This document shows positions 51,740 through 61,609 of a DNA stretch of 64,000 nucleotides, one piece after another (position 1 is the first letter of the stretch; each line of letters starts with the position of its first letter). The DNA comes from Micromonospora vinacea (lineage in GTDB: Bacteria > Actinomycetota > Actinomycetes > Mycobacteriales > Micromonosporaceae): NCBI RefSeq assembly GCF_015751785.1, contig NZ_JADOTY010000001.1, positions 7,068,001-7,132,000 of the forward strand. The letters run 5' to 3'. A program made the translations under genes and the position numbers. The notes beneath the pieces are model-generated. The model ran no database searches and had not been told where the DNA came from. It saw only the letters and a list, made by a program, of their open reading frames with translations.

Positions 51740-52855
51740 GTGCGCGGCAGACGTCGGGGTGCCCGACCGGCGGAGAGTGCGCTGCGCGAAGGCCGGGAGG
51801 CCTACGAACGGCTTCGCACCTACCTCATCCTCGCGGTGCAGGCGGGGCTGGCCGCCGGCTTGGCCTGGTTTATTGCCAGCGATGTGCTGCACAATCCGCA
51901 GCCGCTGTTCGCACCCGCCGCCGCGGTCGGCACCATCGCGGCGGCCATCGGCAATCGGGCCCGTCGCACTCTGGAACTTCTCGCCGGGGTGTTCCTGGGG
52001 GTGCTGGTCGGAAACGGGATCGTACGGTTCATCGGGGCGGGACCAATACAGACCGGTGTGGTCGTGGCACTGGCCATTTCGGCGGCAGCCGTCTTTCGCG
52101 GCAACGGCGCCGTCATGGTGCAGGCGGGAAGCACCGCGGTCCTGCTCGGCACAGTGTCTCCGGACCGGCCGGACCTGGCCGTGCCCCGGACGGCGAATGC
52201 GCTGGTCGGTGTGGTGGTGGCCATCGTGGTGGCCTTGCTGATCCTGCCGCTCAATCCGGTGCGGATCGTGCACCGCGCCGCTGGCCCGACAGTCGATGCC
52301 ATCGCCCGGGAGATGACAGCCATCGCCAACGCGCTGGCTCAGCGCGACGCGCGGCAGGCCGAGGACGCCCTACAGCGACTGCGTGCGGCAGAGGCGCAAC
52401 GACGGAACACCGGCGATGTGGTCGCCGCAGCATGCGAAGTCGCGATTCTCTCACCGTGGCGGAGGAGACGGCTGGGCATCTTGCGTCGGTACGGGCGGGC
52501 GGCCGAACACCTTGAACTCGCCTACACCAGCAGCCGCGAGATGGTGCAGTGGGCGGTGTCGGCACTACACGCCCGGGAGACGCTGCCGGCCGGTCTCTCC
52601 ACGGCGATCGAGCACTTCGGCCAGGCGTTCAGGCTCCTGCATCGTGACTTCCTGGCCGGACGAGAGCCGGACCGCGCGCGGAAGCGAGCGCTTCAGGTGA
52701 TCAGTGACATCGACGAGGCGTGTGCCGAGGGTGTCGGGTCCTCCGGAGCTGTCGTCGTCGCGCAACTGCGGGTTGTCGTCAGTCAACTGCTCCAGATCTC
52801 CGGGCTCCCCCAGACGGAAGCGAATCAGCAGGCCGGTTTGAATGCCGACGTGTGA
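51740..52855 (+). CDS. FUSC-family (aromatic acid exporter-like) membrane protein
   Basis: A 371-residue protein: about five to six helices in the first half (AVQAGLAAGLAWFIA, PLFAPAAAVGTIAAAIGNR, LLAGVFLGVLVGNGIVRF, VVVALAISAAAVFRGNG, VVVAIVVALLILPLNPV), then a cytoplasmic helical domain with AEAQRRNTGD and a long helical tail. This is the half-size FUSC_2 pattern, usually exporting small aromatic compounds. GTG 51740 is the likely start, preceded by GGTGAGAG. Its stop lies in a ten-base palindrome with the convergent gene's stop. Confidence 0.78.
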   Translation: MRGRRRGARPAESALREGREAYERLRTYLILAVQAGLAAGLAWFIASDVLHNPQPLFAPAAAVGTIAAAIGNRARRTLELLAGVFLGVLVGNGIVRFIGAGPIQTGVVVALAISAAAVFRGNGAVMVQAGSTAVLLGTVSPDRPDLAVPRTANALVGVVVAIVVALLILPLNPVRIVHRAAGPTVDAIAREMTAIANALAQRDARQAEDALQRLRAAEAQRRNTGDVVAAACEVAILSPWRRRRLGILRRYGRAAEHLELAYTSSREMVQWAVSALHARETLPAGLSTAIEHFGQAFRLLHRDFLAGREPDRARKRALQVISDIDEACAEGVGSSGAVVVAQLRVVVSQLLQISGLPQTEANQQAGLNADV

Positions 52856-52862
52856 GCGCTCA
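52853..52862. terminator. Palindrome TGAGCGCTCA holding both convergent stop codons
   Basis: A perfect ten-base palindrome whose outer triplets are the TGA stops of the FUSC gene and of the convergent hydrolase-like gene. Only four bases separate the stops. Too short to be an efficient terminator alone. Confidence 0.35.
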
Positions 52863-53804
52863 GGGCAACGGGCCGTCGGTCTCCGCCGTCAGGCTGAGCC
52901 GATCCCGGATCAGCGCGAGCACAGTGTCGGTGGTCCGGTCGAGGTGGCTGCGCCCGTCGGGTAGGCGAGCCTCCGGGGCGATGTAGCTGCGGGGGCCAAT
53001 GTGCGTGGCGGGGTCGAGCCGATGCACGGTGATCTTTCCTTCGCGGTCGGCCCGGTTCCATCCGCTCCAGCGGAACAGCCGCCACCGCTGCGGGAAGATC
53101 CAGGTGCCGACTCGTTCGATCCAGTCGCCGGCACTGGTGAGCCGGTAGAGGTGCTGGGCGTGGGTGATGTCGTTGGCACCGTTGTGGAACCCACCGAGAG
53201 TGATCAGCCAGAGCGGAGTGCGTAATTGGGACCACAGTTCGTTCACCGCACCGCTGGCGACCTGGGCGCCACCGCTGTAGCTGAGCAACACCACGGGTAT
53301 GCCGCTGTCCGGCAGGTAACCGGCGACCTGGAGCTCGGTGGCGATCTGCGCACCGACGGCACGGTTGTACAGGGGCCGGTAGCGGCGGTCGGCGGCGACG
53401 AAGATCTGCATCACGTTGTGCAGGAACAGCAGCAGCCCGATGTGGCGGCGCACCCAGGTCCAGACCGGCCGGTCGGCGAGCGGCACGGCCAGCGGGGAGT
53501 AGGGCTGCACCTGGCCCAGCACCCGGAGCTCCGGCGCTCGGTTGATCAGACTCTTGACCAGTCGGCCACCATCGCGGGTGTCGTGGAAACGGCGTTTCCC
53601 GATGCCGTCCAGATAGACCAGGTAGGCATCCGGAGGGCGGTCCGGATCGGCCCCGCGGGCGTAGGACATGCCCTCGGGGCGGGAGATGGTGGGTGTGCGC
53701 CATCCTGCGGCGTAGACCAGCACCTCGTAGCGGGCGAGCAGGGCCTCGGCGATCAGCACCAGTCCCAGCCCGCCGAGCAGCAGCAGGAGCGCCAGTCCGA
53801 TCAC
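52860..53804 (-). CDS. Membrane-anchored alpha/beta-hydrolase-like protein
   Basis: A 314-residue protein with an N-terminal membrane helix (about 2-22, VIGLALLLLLGGLGLVLIAEA). A soluble domain follows with VVLLSYSGGAQVASGAVNELW, which resembles a nucleophile elbow (SYSGG) of alpha/beta hydrolases, and GFHNGANDITHAQHL later. I cannot name the substrate. GTG 53804 overlaps the stop of the upstream membrane gene (GTGA). Last gene of the operon with the glycosyltransferase. Confidence 0.6.
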   Translation of the reverse strand: MIGLALLLLLGGLGLVLIAEALLARYEVLVYAAGWRTPTISRPEGMSYARGADPDRPPDAYLVYLDGIGKRRFHDTRDGGRLVKSLINRAPELRVLGQVQPYSPLAVPLADRPVWTWVRRHIGLLLFLHNVMQIFVAADRRYRPLYNRAVGAQIATELQVAGYLPDSGIPVVLLSYSGGAQVASGAVNELWSQLRTPLWLITLGGFHNGANDITHAQHLYRLTSAGDWIERVGTWIFPQRWRLFRWSGWNRADREGKITVHRLDPATHIGPRSYIAPEARLPDGRSHLDRTTDTVLALIRDRLSLTAETDGPLP

Positions 53805-54292
53805 GCGACTGGCTCCGGTGCTCGTCTGGTGTTGAGCTTCACGACGAGGCGGCGGACGGCCTCGACGGAGACGCCGAGCGCGATTCCCGCGATCGTTACG
53901 CAGCCGGCGGCCTCCCACCAGCCAACTCCGGCCACCGTGGCGAGTGCACCGGCGAGGCCGGCCCCCACCCCAACCATGAGCACCAGGTGCAGTAGTGGCC
54001 CGAGAAGCGGGAACGCGAGGACGCCGGCAAGCACCAGCGGCGCAGCCAGGCCGGGTGTCCAGACGAGCGCGGCCTCGTCGGACGCCGAGGTCGGCAGCAC
54101 CAGACCGGCAACGGCCCACGCCGACAGCGGCCAGAGCGCGAACACCGCGCCGTCGACGATCGCGCCCGCCAGCAACAGGCTGACCACCCGCGCGTGCGAC
54201 ACGCCGGACAGGCGTGCCACCACCGGGAGGAGACGCCCGGCGGCCTCGGACAGCCCGGCGGCCAGCAGCAGGATGGCGACGACGGGAGACAT
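53801..54292 (-). CDS. Small multi-pass membrane protein
   Basis: A 163-residue protein with about four to five hydrophobic helices (VVAILLLAAGLSEAAGRLL, VVSLLLAGAIVDGAVFAL, LAAPLVLAGVLAFPLLGPLLHLVLMVGVGAGLAGALATVAG) and a basic C-terminus. No recognisable family. ATG 54292 begins three bases after the glycosyltransferase stop, and its stop overlaps the next gene, so it is the middle gene of a three-gene operon. Confidence 0.65.
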   Translation of the reverse strand: MSPVVAILLLAAGLSEAAGRLLPVVARLSGVSHARVVSLLLAGAIVDGAVFALWPLSAWAVAGLVLPTSASDEAALVWTPGLAAPLVLAGVLAFPLLGPLLHLVLMVGVGAGLAGALATVAGVGWWEAAGCVTIAGIALGVSVEAVRRLVVKLNTRRAPEPVA

Positions 54293-54295
54293 CGG

Positions 54296-55516
54296 TCAGC
54301 CCTGTGGTGGCAGATCGAGGGCGCCCGGCCGAGTGACCGAGCCGGTCTGCTGCACGAAGTGCTCGAGTACGTCGGCGGCACGCGCGTAGCCGCCCGCCTG
54401 ACGCTGGGCGGCCTGCAGGGTGCTTGCGGCGGCGCGGAATCGAGGCTCGTCGAGCAGACGCTGAGCGAGGGCCCGCACGACCTCCACCGTGACGTCGTCG
54501 GTACGGATCGACAGGCCGGCGTCGAGCTCGACGATGCGGGAAGCCACCAGCAGTTGGTCGGCGCCCTGCGGCACGACCAGCATCGGAGTTCCGGCGTACA
54601 GGGCCTCGTTGACGCTGTTCACCCCGCCGTGGGTGATGAACAGCGCCGCGCGGGCCAGCACCTCCAACTGCGGTACGGAACGGTAGGCGAGCACGTTGTC
54701 AGGTAGCGGGCCAAGCGCGGCGGGATCGGTGTGTCCGGTGGACATGATCACGGTGCCACCCAGCGGGGCGAGCGCAGCGGCGAAGGTGCGTAGCAGCTGC
54801 GGGGCGTCGAACACCGTGCCCATCGAGGCGTACATCACCGGGTCCCGCAATCGATCGACCGGGAACGACGAGTCTGCTGGGCGGGCACCGATGCTCGGTC
54901 CGACGAACTGGTAGGACTGGTCGAAACTGTCCGCCTCGGGGTGGAACGCCCGCGAGGTGTAGACCAGGTTGAGCGGCTGACGGATGTTGGCCAGGTCGAT
55001 CAGGGGCAACGCGCCCGTGTCGTACCGGCGGCGCAGCTTCCATCGAGACCTCAGGTACCCAGCGGTGGGACGGGGAAGGGCCGCCGCCGCGCTGAGCAGC
55101 TCCCAGGAGCCGCGGGTCGGGCTGGGTACGTGCCGGTTGAAGGCGAACGTGGTGAACGACGATGCGGGCGGCACGCCGAGTTCCCGGGCGGCCACCGGCC
55201 CCCACGGGCAGAGGGAGTCGTGGACGATCAGATCGGGTCGAGTGCCCCGCAGATCGGTGAGGACGGCGGGCAGCACGCGTACGGCGGTACGCGCGAGCTG
55301 CTCCAGCACCGTGACGGGCGTCGGCGGGCCGGAGAGCGGTACGTCGTCACCCGAGTAGAGGAGCACTCGCGCCCCGGTCGCGGCGATCTGCTCGGCATGG
55401 GCCGCCGTCGTGTGGTACGTGACGGAGTGACCACGACGAACAAGCTCGCCCACAACGGGCAATGTCGGGTTGATGTGCCCGTGCATGGCAATGTTCAGGA
55501 ATGCCACTGCGCTCAT
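54296..55516 (-). CDS. MGT-family glycosyltransferase (macrolide type, GT1)
   Basis: A 406-residue GT-B glycosyltransferase transferring a sugar from a nucleotide donor to a hydrophobic acceptor. The N-terminus AFLNIAMHGHINPTLPVVGELVRRGHSV has the catalytic His region of macrolide/OleD-type enzymes, and the donor site ITHGGVNSVNEALYAGTPMLVVPQGADQ is at about 300-330. The ATG at 55516 is chosen for the family start; an ATG at 55555 adds a doubtful tail. First gene of the three-gene unit with two membrane-linked proteins, so its product may be used in the membrane. Such genes also give antibiotic self-protection; that is not shown here. Confidence 0.85.
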   Translation of the reverse strand: MSAVAFLNIAMHGHINPTLPVVGELVRRGHSVTYHTTAAHAEQIAATGARVLLYSGDDVPLSGPPTPVTVLEQLARTAVRVLPAVLTDLRGTRPDLIVHDSLCPWGPVAARELGVPPASSFTTFAFNRHVPSPTRGSWELLSAAAALPRPTAGYLRSRWKLRRRYDTGALPLIDLANIRQPLNLVYTSRAFHPEADSFDQSYQFVGPSIGARPADSSFPVDRLRDPVMYASMGTVFDAPQLLRTFAAALAPLGGTVIMSTGHTDPAALGPLPDNVLAYRSVPQLEVLARAALFITHGGVNSVNEALYAGTPMLVVPQGADQLLVASRIVELDAGLSIRTDDVTVEVVRALAQRLLDEPRFRAAASTLQAAQRQAGGYARAADVLEHFVQQTGSVTRPGALDLPPQG

Positions 55517-55680
55517 CGGCCGACCCCGGGCGGGGAAGGAGTCAGAGCCCGGCACATTGCAGCGTCCATGATCCGCCCCTCTCGGTCAGAGCCTAGATGT
55601 TGCCCGGTGGCAACGCGTCGGGGACCAGGTACTCGACTCATCAGCGGCCGGTTCCGCGTGATCGTGCTCGAAGACGGGCA

Positions 55681-55759
55681 TGATCCACTCGACTTCGTTG
55701 AAGTCGGGATATCCCCGTCACCCAGACCCGGCGGTTTCCGTGAACGCGAGTCGATCACG
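55681..55759. repeat. GATC-tipped repeat E, diverged copy of D
   Basis: Starts TGATCCACTCGACTTC and ends GAGTCGATCACG. It is 79 nt, the same as the core of D (37810-37888), with about 59 of 79 bases identical by eye, including TGATCCACTC, TTGAAGTCG, TCCCCG and GATCACG. Its own arms are imperfect, so it looks like an older copy. It lies in the gap between the divergent glycosyltransferase and peptidase genes. Confidence 0.7.
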
Positions 55760-56085
55760 GCGCCTTGTCCGCCGTGTCGGGTCCGGCAGGCGGGGTGGGC
55801 TGGGCGGGTTGTCCGGTTTGGGCCGCGCTGTCGGGTGGTCGGGGCCACCCCGACGGTGGAATCGGCGGCCGGCCGGGGTCGTTATACCTGGCATGCCACC
55901 GCGACCATCGGGTCGTGGGGCGCGGCAGCCGCCGGGAACACCTGGCAGGCCGCCCCGGTTACATCCCCCGCACGGCCGAGCACCACAACGGCCAACCCCC
56001 TGCGGGAATGACCCGCCACCGCGAACGGTTACACCCTGTCCCGACGCCGACCCCCTTCTCGCGGGTCGCCGGGCAACAAGACTTT

Positions 56086-56123
56086 CCCCGCACGGCACAC
56101 ACCCCCCGAACTGTCGTGCGGGC
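56086..56123 (+). promoter_or_regulatory. Hairpin in the leader of the C39-like peptidase gene
   Basis: CCCCGCACGGCA (56086-56097) and TGTCGTGCGGGC (56112-56123) pair at 10 of 12 positions, a dozen bases before the AGAGGAG ribosome site. The 634-base gap before the gene also holds element E; otherwise I see nothing I can support. I looked for a ydaO-type riboswitch and could not match it. Confidence 0.4.
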
Positions 56124-56150
56124 ACCCCCGATGCAGAGGAGCACGCCATC

Positions 56151-56810
56151 ATGCGTACCGATCTGATCCGTAAGACCGCCCTGACCGCCGCCGGCCTCGC
56201 GTTCACCGGTGGCGCCATCGCCGGACCGGTGACCGCCGCGTACGCCGCGTCGGATGCCAAGCCGGCCACCCAGACCCAGACCGACCGCAAGCCCGCCAGT
56301 GAGCGTCAGCTCGGTGTGCGCTACGAGGCCCAGCCGAACTTCTACTACTGCGGCCCCGCCGCCACCCGTAACGCCCTGAGCGTGCAGGGCAAGGACATCA
56401 GCGTGGACGCCATGGCCAAGGAGATGGGCACCACCGAGGCCGGCACCAACTCCATCAACGACATCACCCCCGTGCTGAACAAGGAGACCGGCAAGAACGA
56501 CGCCTACCACAGCGTGGAGATCTCCAGCCCCAACGCCGACGGCAAGCAGACCGACCAGCTGCGCGCCGACATCGTCAAGACCGTCGACGACGGCCGGGCC
56601 GTGGTCGCCAACATCGCCGGCACCAGCGTCGACACCGACGGCGGCGTGCACTCCTTCGAGGGCGGGCACTACATCAGCGTCGTCGGCTACCGCGACGGCG
56701 GGAACGTGGTGAAGATCGCCGACTCCGCCGATGCGAACACCGCCTCCTACGAGGTCACCGTCGAGCACCTCGCCGACTGGATCGCCACCCGCGGCTACGC
56801 CACCAGCTGA
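56151..56810 (+). CDS. Secreted C39-like peptidase
   Basis: A 219-residue secreted protein. Signal peptide (1-32, cleavage near AYA-ASD), then a Peptidase_C39_2 domain with Cys67 (NFYYCGPAATRNAL), His173 (EGGHYISVVGY) and Asp near 189 (VKIADSADA), the papain-like triad. Such enzymes in Actinobacteria act outside the cell, on peptides or cell wall. AGAGGAG is nine bases before the ATG. Neighbours give no substrate. A terminator follows. Confidence 0.87.
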   Translation: MRTDLIRKTALTAAGLAFTGGAIAGPVTAAYAASDAKPATQTQTDRKPASERQLGVRYEAQPNFYYCGPAATRNALSVQGKDISVDAMAKEMGTTEAGTNSINDITPVLNKETGKNDAYHSVEISSPNADGKQTDQLRADIVKTVDDGRAVVANIAGTSVDTDGGVHSFEGGHYISVVGYRDGGNVVKIADSADANTASYEVTVEHLADWIATRGYATS

Positions 56811-56832
56811 CCCACCGCACCACACGAAACGA

Positions 56833-56865
56833 AAGGGCCGGACCCCACCACGGGGTCCGGCCCTT
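56833..56865 (+). terminator. Terminator after the C39-like peptidase
   Basis: AAGGGCCGGACCCC (56833-56846) pairs perfectly with GGGGTCCGGCCCTT (56852-56865) across a five-base loop, 22 bases after the stop and just before the convergent DedA gene's stop. Confidence 0.85.
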
Positions 56866-56878
56866 CGGCATGCCCAGG

Positions 56879-57637
56879 TCAGTCGCCCGCGCGGCTCGGC
56901 TCAACGCCGGAGGCCACCACAGCCGCCTTCCCGCCGGAGGCCGCCGCAACAGACCGACCGCCCGAAGCCGCCCCAACAGACTGACCACCGGAAGCCACCT
57001 CGGCGGCTTCCACGCCGGAGGCGCCGTCGGCCGACTCGACGCGGTGGGCGCGTCGGCGCAGCCACCAGGTGCTGCCGAGCCCGGCGAGCACAGCGAGGAC
57101 CAACCCCGCCCAGGAGATGTCCTTCAGCCAGTGTTCGGCCGCCCGGCCGACGGAGTAGAGCAGGTACGTCGTGCCGAAGGCCCAGACCAACCCGCCGGCC
57201 GCGTTGGCCAGCAGGAAGCGGCGGTACGGCACGTGCAGCGCACCGGCGAGCGGCCCGGCGAGGATCCGCAGCAGTGCCACGAACCGACCGAAGAAGACCG
57301 CCCAGACGCCATGCCGCGCGAAGCTCTGTTCGGCACGGGCGAGTTGCGCCGGGCCCAGGTGTTTGGGGAACCGTCTGCCCAGTCGGGCGAGGAGCGGACG
57401 ACCGCCGCGTCGGCCGATGGCGTACCCGACCGAGTCGCCGGCGATGGCCCCGAACGCCGCCGCGCTGGCCACCCACTCCGGCTCCACCACGCCGGTGGCG
57501 GCGAGCAGTGCGGAGCTGACCAGGACGATCTCGCCGGGCAGCGGGACGCCCATGCTCTCCACGCCGATCACCCCGGCGACGAGCAGGTAGACCACGCCCG
57601 GGGGCAGTGCCGAGAGCCAGTGCTGAACGTCAATCAC
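56879..57637 (-). CDS. DedA-family membrane protein
   Basis: A 252-residue DedA/SNARE-associated protein, the family of undecaprenyl-phosphate and lipid flippases. It has LVAGVIGVESMGVPLPGEIVL near the start and FARHGVWAVFFGRFVALLRILAGPLAGALHV, with the conserved Arg, followed by GLVWAFGTTYLLYSVG. The last 50 residues (ASGGQSVGAASGGRSVAAASGG) are encoded by repeats of GCCGGAGGCC-like units and look like expanded low-complexity tail. GTG 57637 follows AAGGGG by about six bases. Confidence 0.88.
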   Translation of the reverse strand: MIDVQHWLSALPPGVVYLLVAGVIGVESMGVPLPGEIVLVSSALLAATGVVEPEWVASAAAFGAIAGDSVGYAIGRRGGRPLLARLGRRFPKHLGPAQLARAEQSFARHGVWAVFFGRFVALLRILAGPLAGALHVPYRRFLLANAAGGLVWAFGTTYLLYSVGRAAEHWLKDISWAGLVLAVLAGLGSTWWLRRRAHRVESADGASGVEAAEVASGGQSVGAASGGRSVAAASGGKAAVVASGVEPSRAGD

Positions 57638-57864
57638 TCGGCACCCCTTCCGATCGGCCCCGACCCTACCCCGCCGATCTGACGACGCGCCGTGGTCGTG
57701 GGCCGCCCCGACCCTGACGCCAGGTTGCGCATATAGCAAGACGGACGTACGGTTTTGTTGGAAGCGGAATCGGCGGGTAAGTGTCACCTAACCTCGGCGG
57801 CACCCCGGCCGGTGCGACAGACTGCTCAGGACTACTCACGGTCGCTGGTGTGAAGGAGTACGAC

Positions 57865-60702
<2,838 letters not shown>

Positions 60703-60717
60703 CGTACCGACGTCACC

Positions 60718-60750
60718 AGGCTCCTTCCCGCCCTCGGCGGGAGGGAGCCT
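60718..60750 (+). terminator. Terminator after acnA
   Basis: AGGCTCCTTCCCGCC (60718-60732) and GGCGGGAGGGAGCCT (60736-60750), 15 bp with one G-U pair and a three-base loop, 15 bases after the stop. Confidence 0.85.
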
Positions 60751-60796
60751 GCGTCGTTCCCGGGTCGCTCCTCGTACCGGGCCCCGCCACGGGCTA

Positions 60797-60815
60797 ACCT
60801 CTTAGCTAAGGAGGT
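60797..60815 (+). promoter_or_regulatory. Palindrome over the -10 and ribosome site of the antitoxin gene
   Basis: ACCTCTTAGCTAAGGAGGT is nearly self-complementary, with the perfect core CTTAGCTAAG (60801-60810). It overlaps a -10-like TAACCT (60795-60800) and the AAGGAGG ribosome site six bases before GTG 60822. A typical place for antitoxin autorepression; it could also fold to hide the ribosome site. Confidence 0.6.
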
Positions 60816-60821
60816 GGCACG

Positions 60822-61097
60822 GTGGCCGGTGAAGCTGCGGCGCAGTTCAACATCCACGATGCGAAGACGAACCTGTCACGCATCATCGAACGGGTCGAGC
60901 ACGGCGAGGAGATCGTGATCAGCCGGGCCGGCAACCCGGTCGCCAAGGTCATTCCTCTTCGTCGTACGACACGCACCGGTCGCGGGTCTCTGCGCGGTGC
61001 GCTGGATCTCACCGGTGACTGGGATTCCGACGAGGTCAACGACGAGGTGGCTCGCGACTTCGGGCTGCCCGGCCGACCTCGCCGAACGGCTCCGTGA
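60822..61097 (+). CDS. Phd/YefM-family antitoxin
   Basis: A 91-residue antitoxin of a Phd-PIN pair. The DNA-binding and dimer domain is clear (FNIHDAKTNLSRIIERVEHGEEIVISRAGNPVAKVIPL), with the toxin-wrapping tail after it (DWDSDEVNDEVARDFGL). The last residues, PGRPRRTAP, are out of character: they come from reading across a deletion into the toxin gene. GTG 60822 has AAGGAGG six bases upstream. The DNA-binding half is intact, so it may still repress its own promoter or act on other toxins. Confidence 0.82.
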   Translation: MAGEAAAQFNIHDAKTNLSRIIERVEHGEEIVISRAGNPVAKVIPLRRTTRTGRGSLRGALDLTGDWDSDEVNDEVARDFGLPGRPRRTAP

Positions 61098-61279
61098 CGC
61101 CGAACTGCGGGAACTCCCGATCCGCCACGATCACGCCATCGTGGCTGGTCGGCTACCGGGCGATCCACCGGGATCCCTTCGACCGGATGCTGGTCGCGCA
61201 GGCCCTGCACGAGGGGCTGACCCTGGTCACCCGGGACGACCGAATCCAGAAGTACGACGTACCGATCCTGGTGGCCTGA
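61072..61279 (+). pseudogene. PIN-domain toxin remnant, N-terminal half deleted and frameshifted
   Basis: From 61072 one frame reads ADLAERLRDAELRELPIRHDHAIVAGRLPG; after a GGG run at 61158-61160 a second frame reads AIHRDPFDRMLVAQALHEGLTLVTRDDRIQKYDVPILVA to a stop at 61279. These are the C-terminal halves of a VapC-like PIN domain, with the DPFDRML and TRDDRI segments. The first 60 or so residues, including the first acidic metal ligands, are gone, and one extra G shifts the frame. The toxin cannot be active. Confidence 0.8.
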
Positions 61280-61384
61280 CTCCCATCCGCCCACCGATGT
61301 GCTCGTCGGCCCGGTCGATCAATGCCCGGCGCCCAACGGGGTGAACGCTCGGAGATCAGCGTGTGTCGAGCGAGAAGATCGCGC

Positions 61385-61453
61385 CGATCTTGCGGTTTCG
61401 GTCGTCGACATGGGCGGGATGCCCCTTGTGTCGGGACAGAAGATGCAAGATCG
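61385..61453. repeat. GATC-tipped repeat F, related to B
   Basis: CGATCTTGC (61385-61393) and GCAAGATCG (61445-61453) give a perfect nine-base outer stem that continues imperfectly. The tip sequence and total length (69 nt) match B (70 nt) at 30.3 kb, but the middle differs. Confidence 0.65.
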
Positions 61454-61475
61454 CGGAGCGGGGACAGACCGGGCC

Positions 61476-61552
61476 CGTCGATCATGGAGTTGTGGTGCCT
61501 GGTTTGGCAGTTCACGGGGGCTTTGTTGCCCACCACAACTCCATGATCGACG
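61476..61552. repeat. GATC-tipped inverted repeat G
   Basis: Arms of 22 bp (61476-61497 and 61531-61552) are perfect complements; the left begins CGTCGATCATGGAGTTGTGG. The loop is 33 nt. It sits 22 bases after element F, between the PIN remnant and the convergent end of the sigma-factor gene. Confidence 0.85.
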
Positions 61553-61609
61553 AGGCGGTGCCGGTCCAGATGACCGACGTACCGCTCCTGATGGCGTGCG
61601 ACCGCTCCG

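Noticed and set aside
54296..55516. Antibiotic-resistance role for the macrolide-type glycosyltransferase
   Set aside because: The family includes resistance enzymes, but the operon and sequence give no acceptor, so the claim is unsupported.
55983..56150. A cyclic-di-AMP (ydaO) riboswitch upstream of the secreted peptidase
   Set aside because: This is a common place for one in Actinobacteria, but I could not match the conserved cores; only a plain hairpin is visible.
60822..61279. A working toxin-antitoxin pair
   Set aside because: The toxin lacks its N-terminal half and is frameshifted, so only the antitoxin can be functional.
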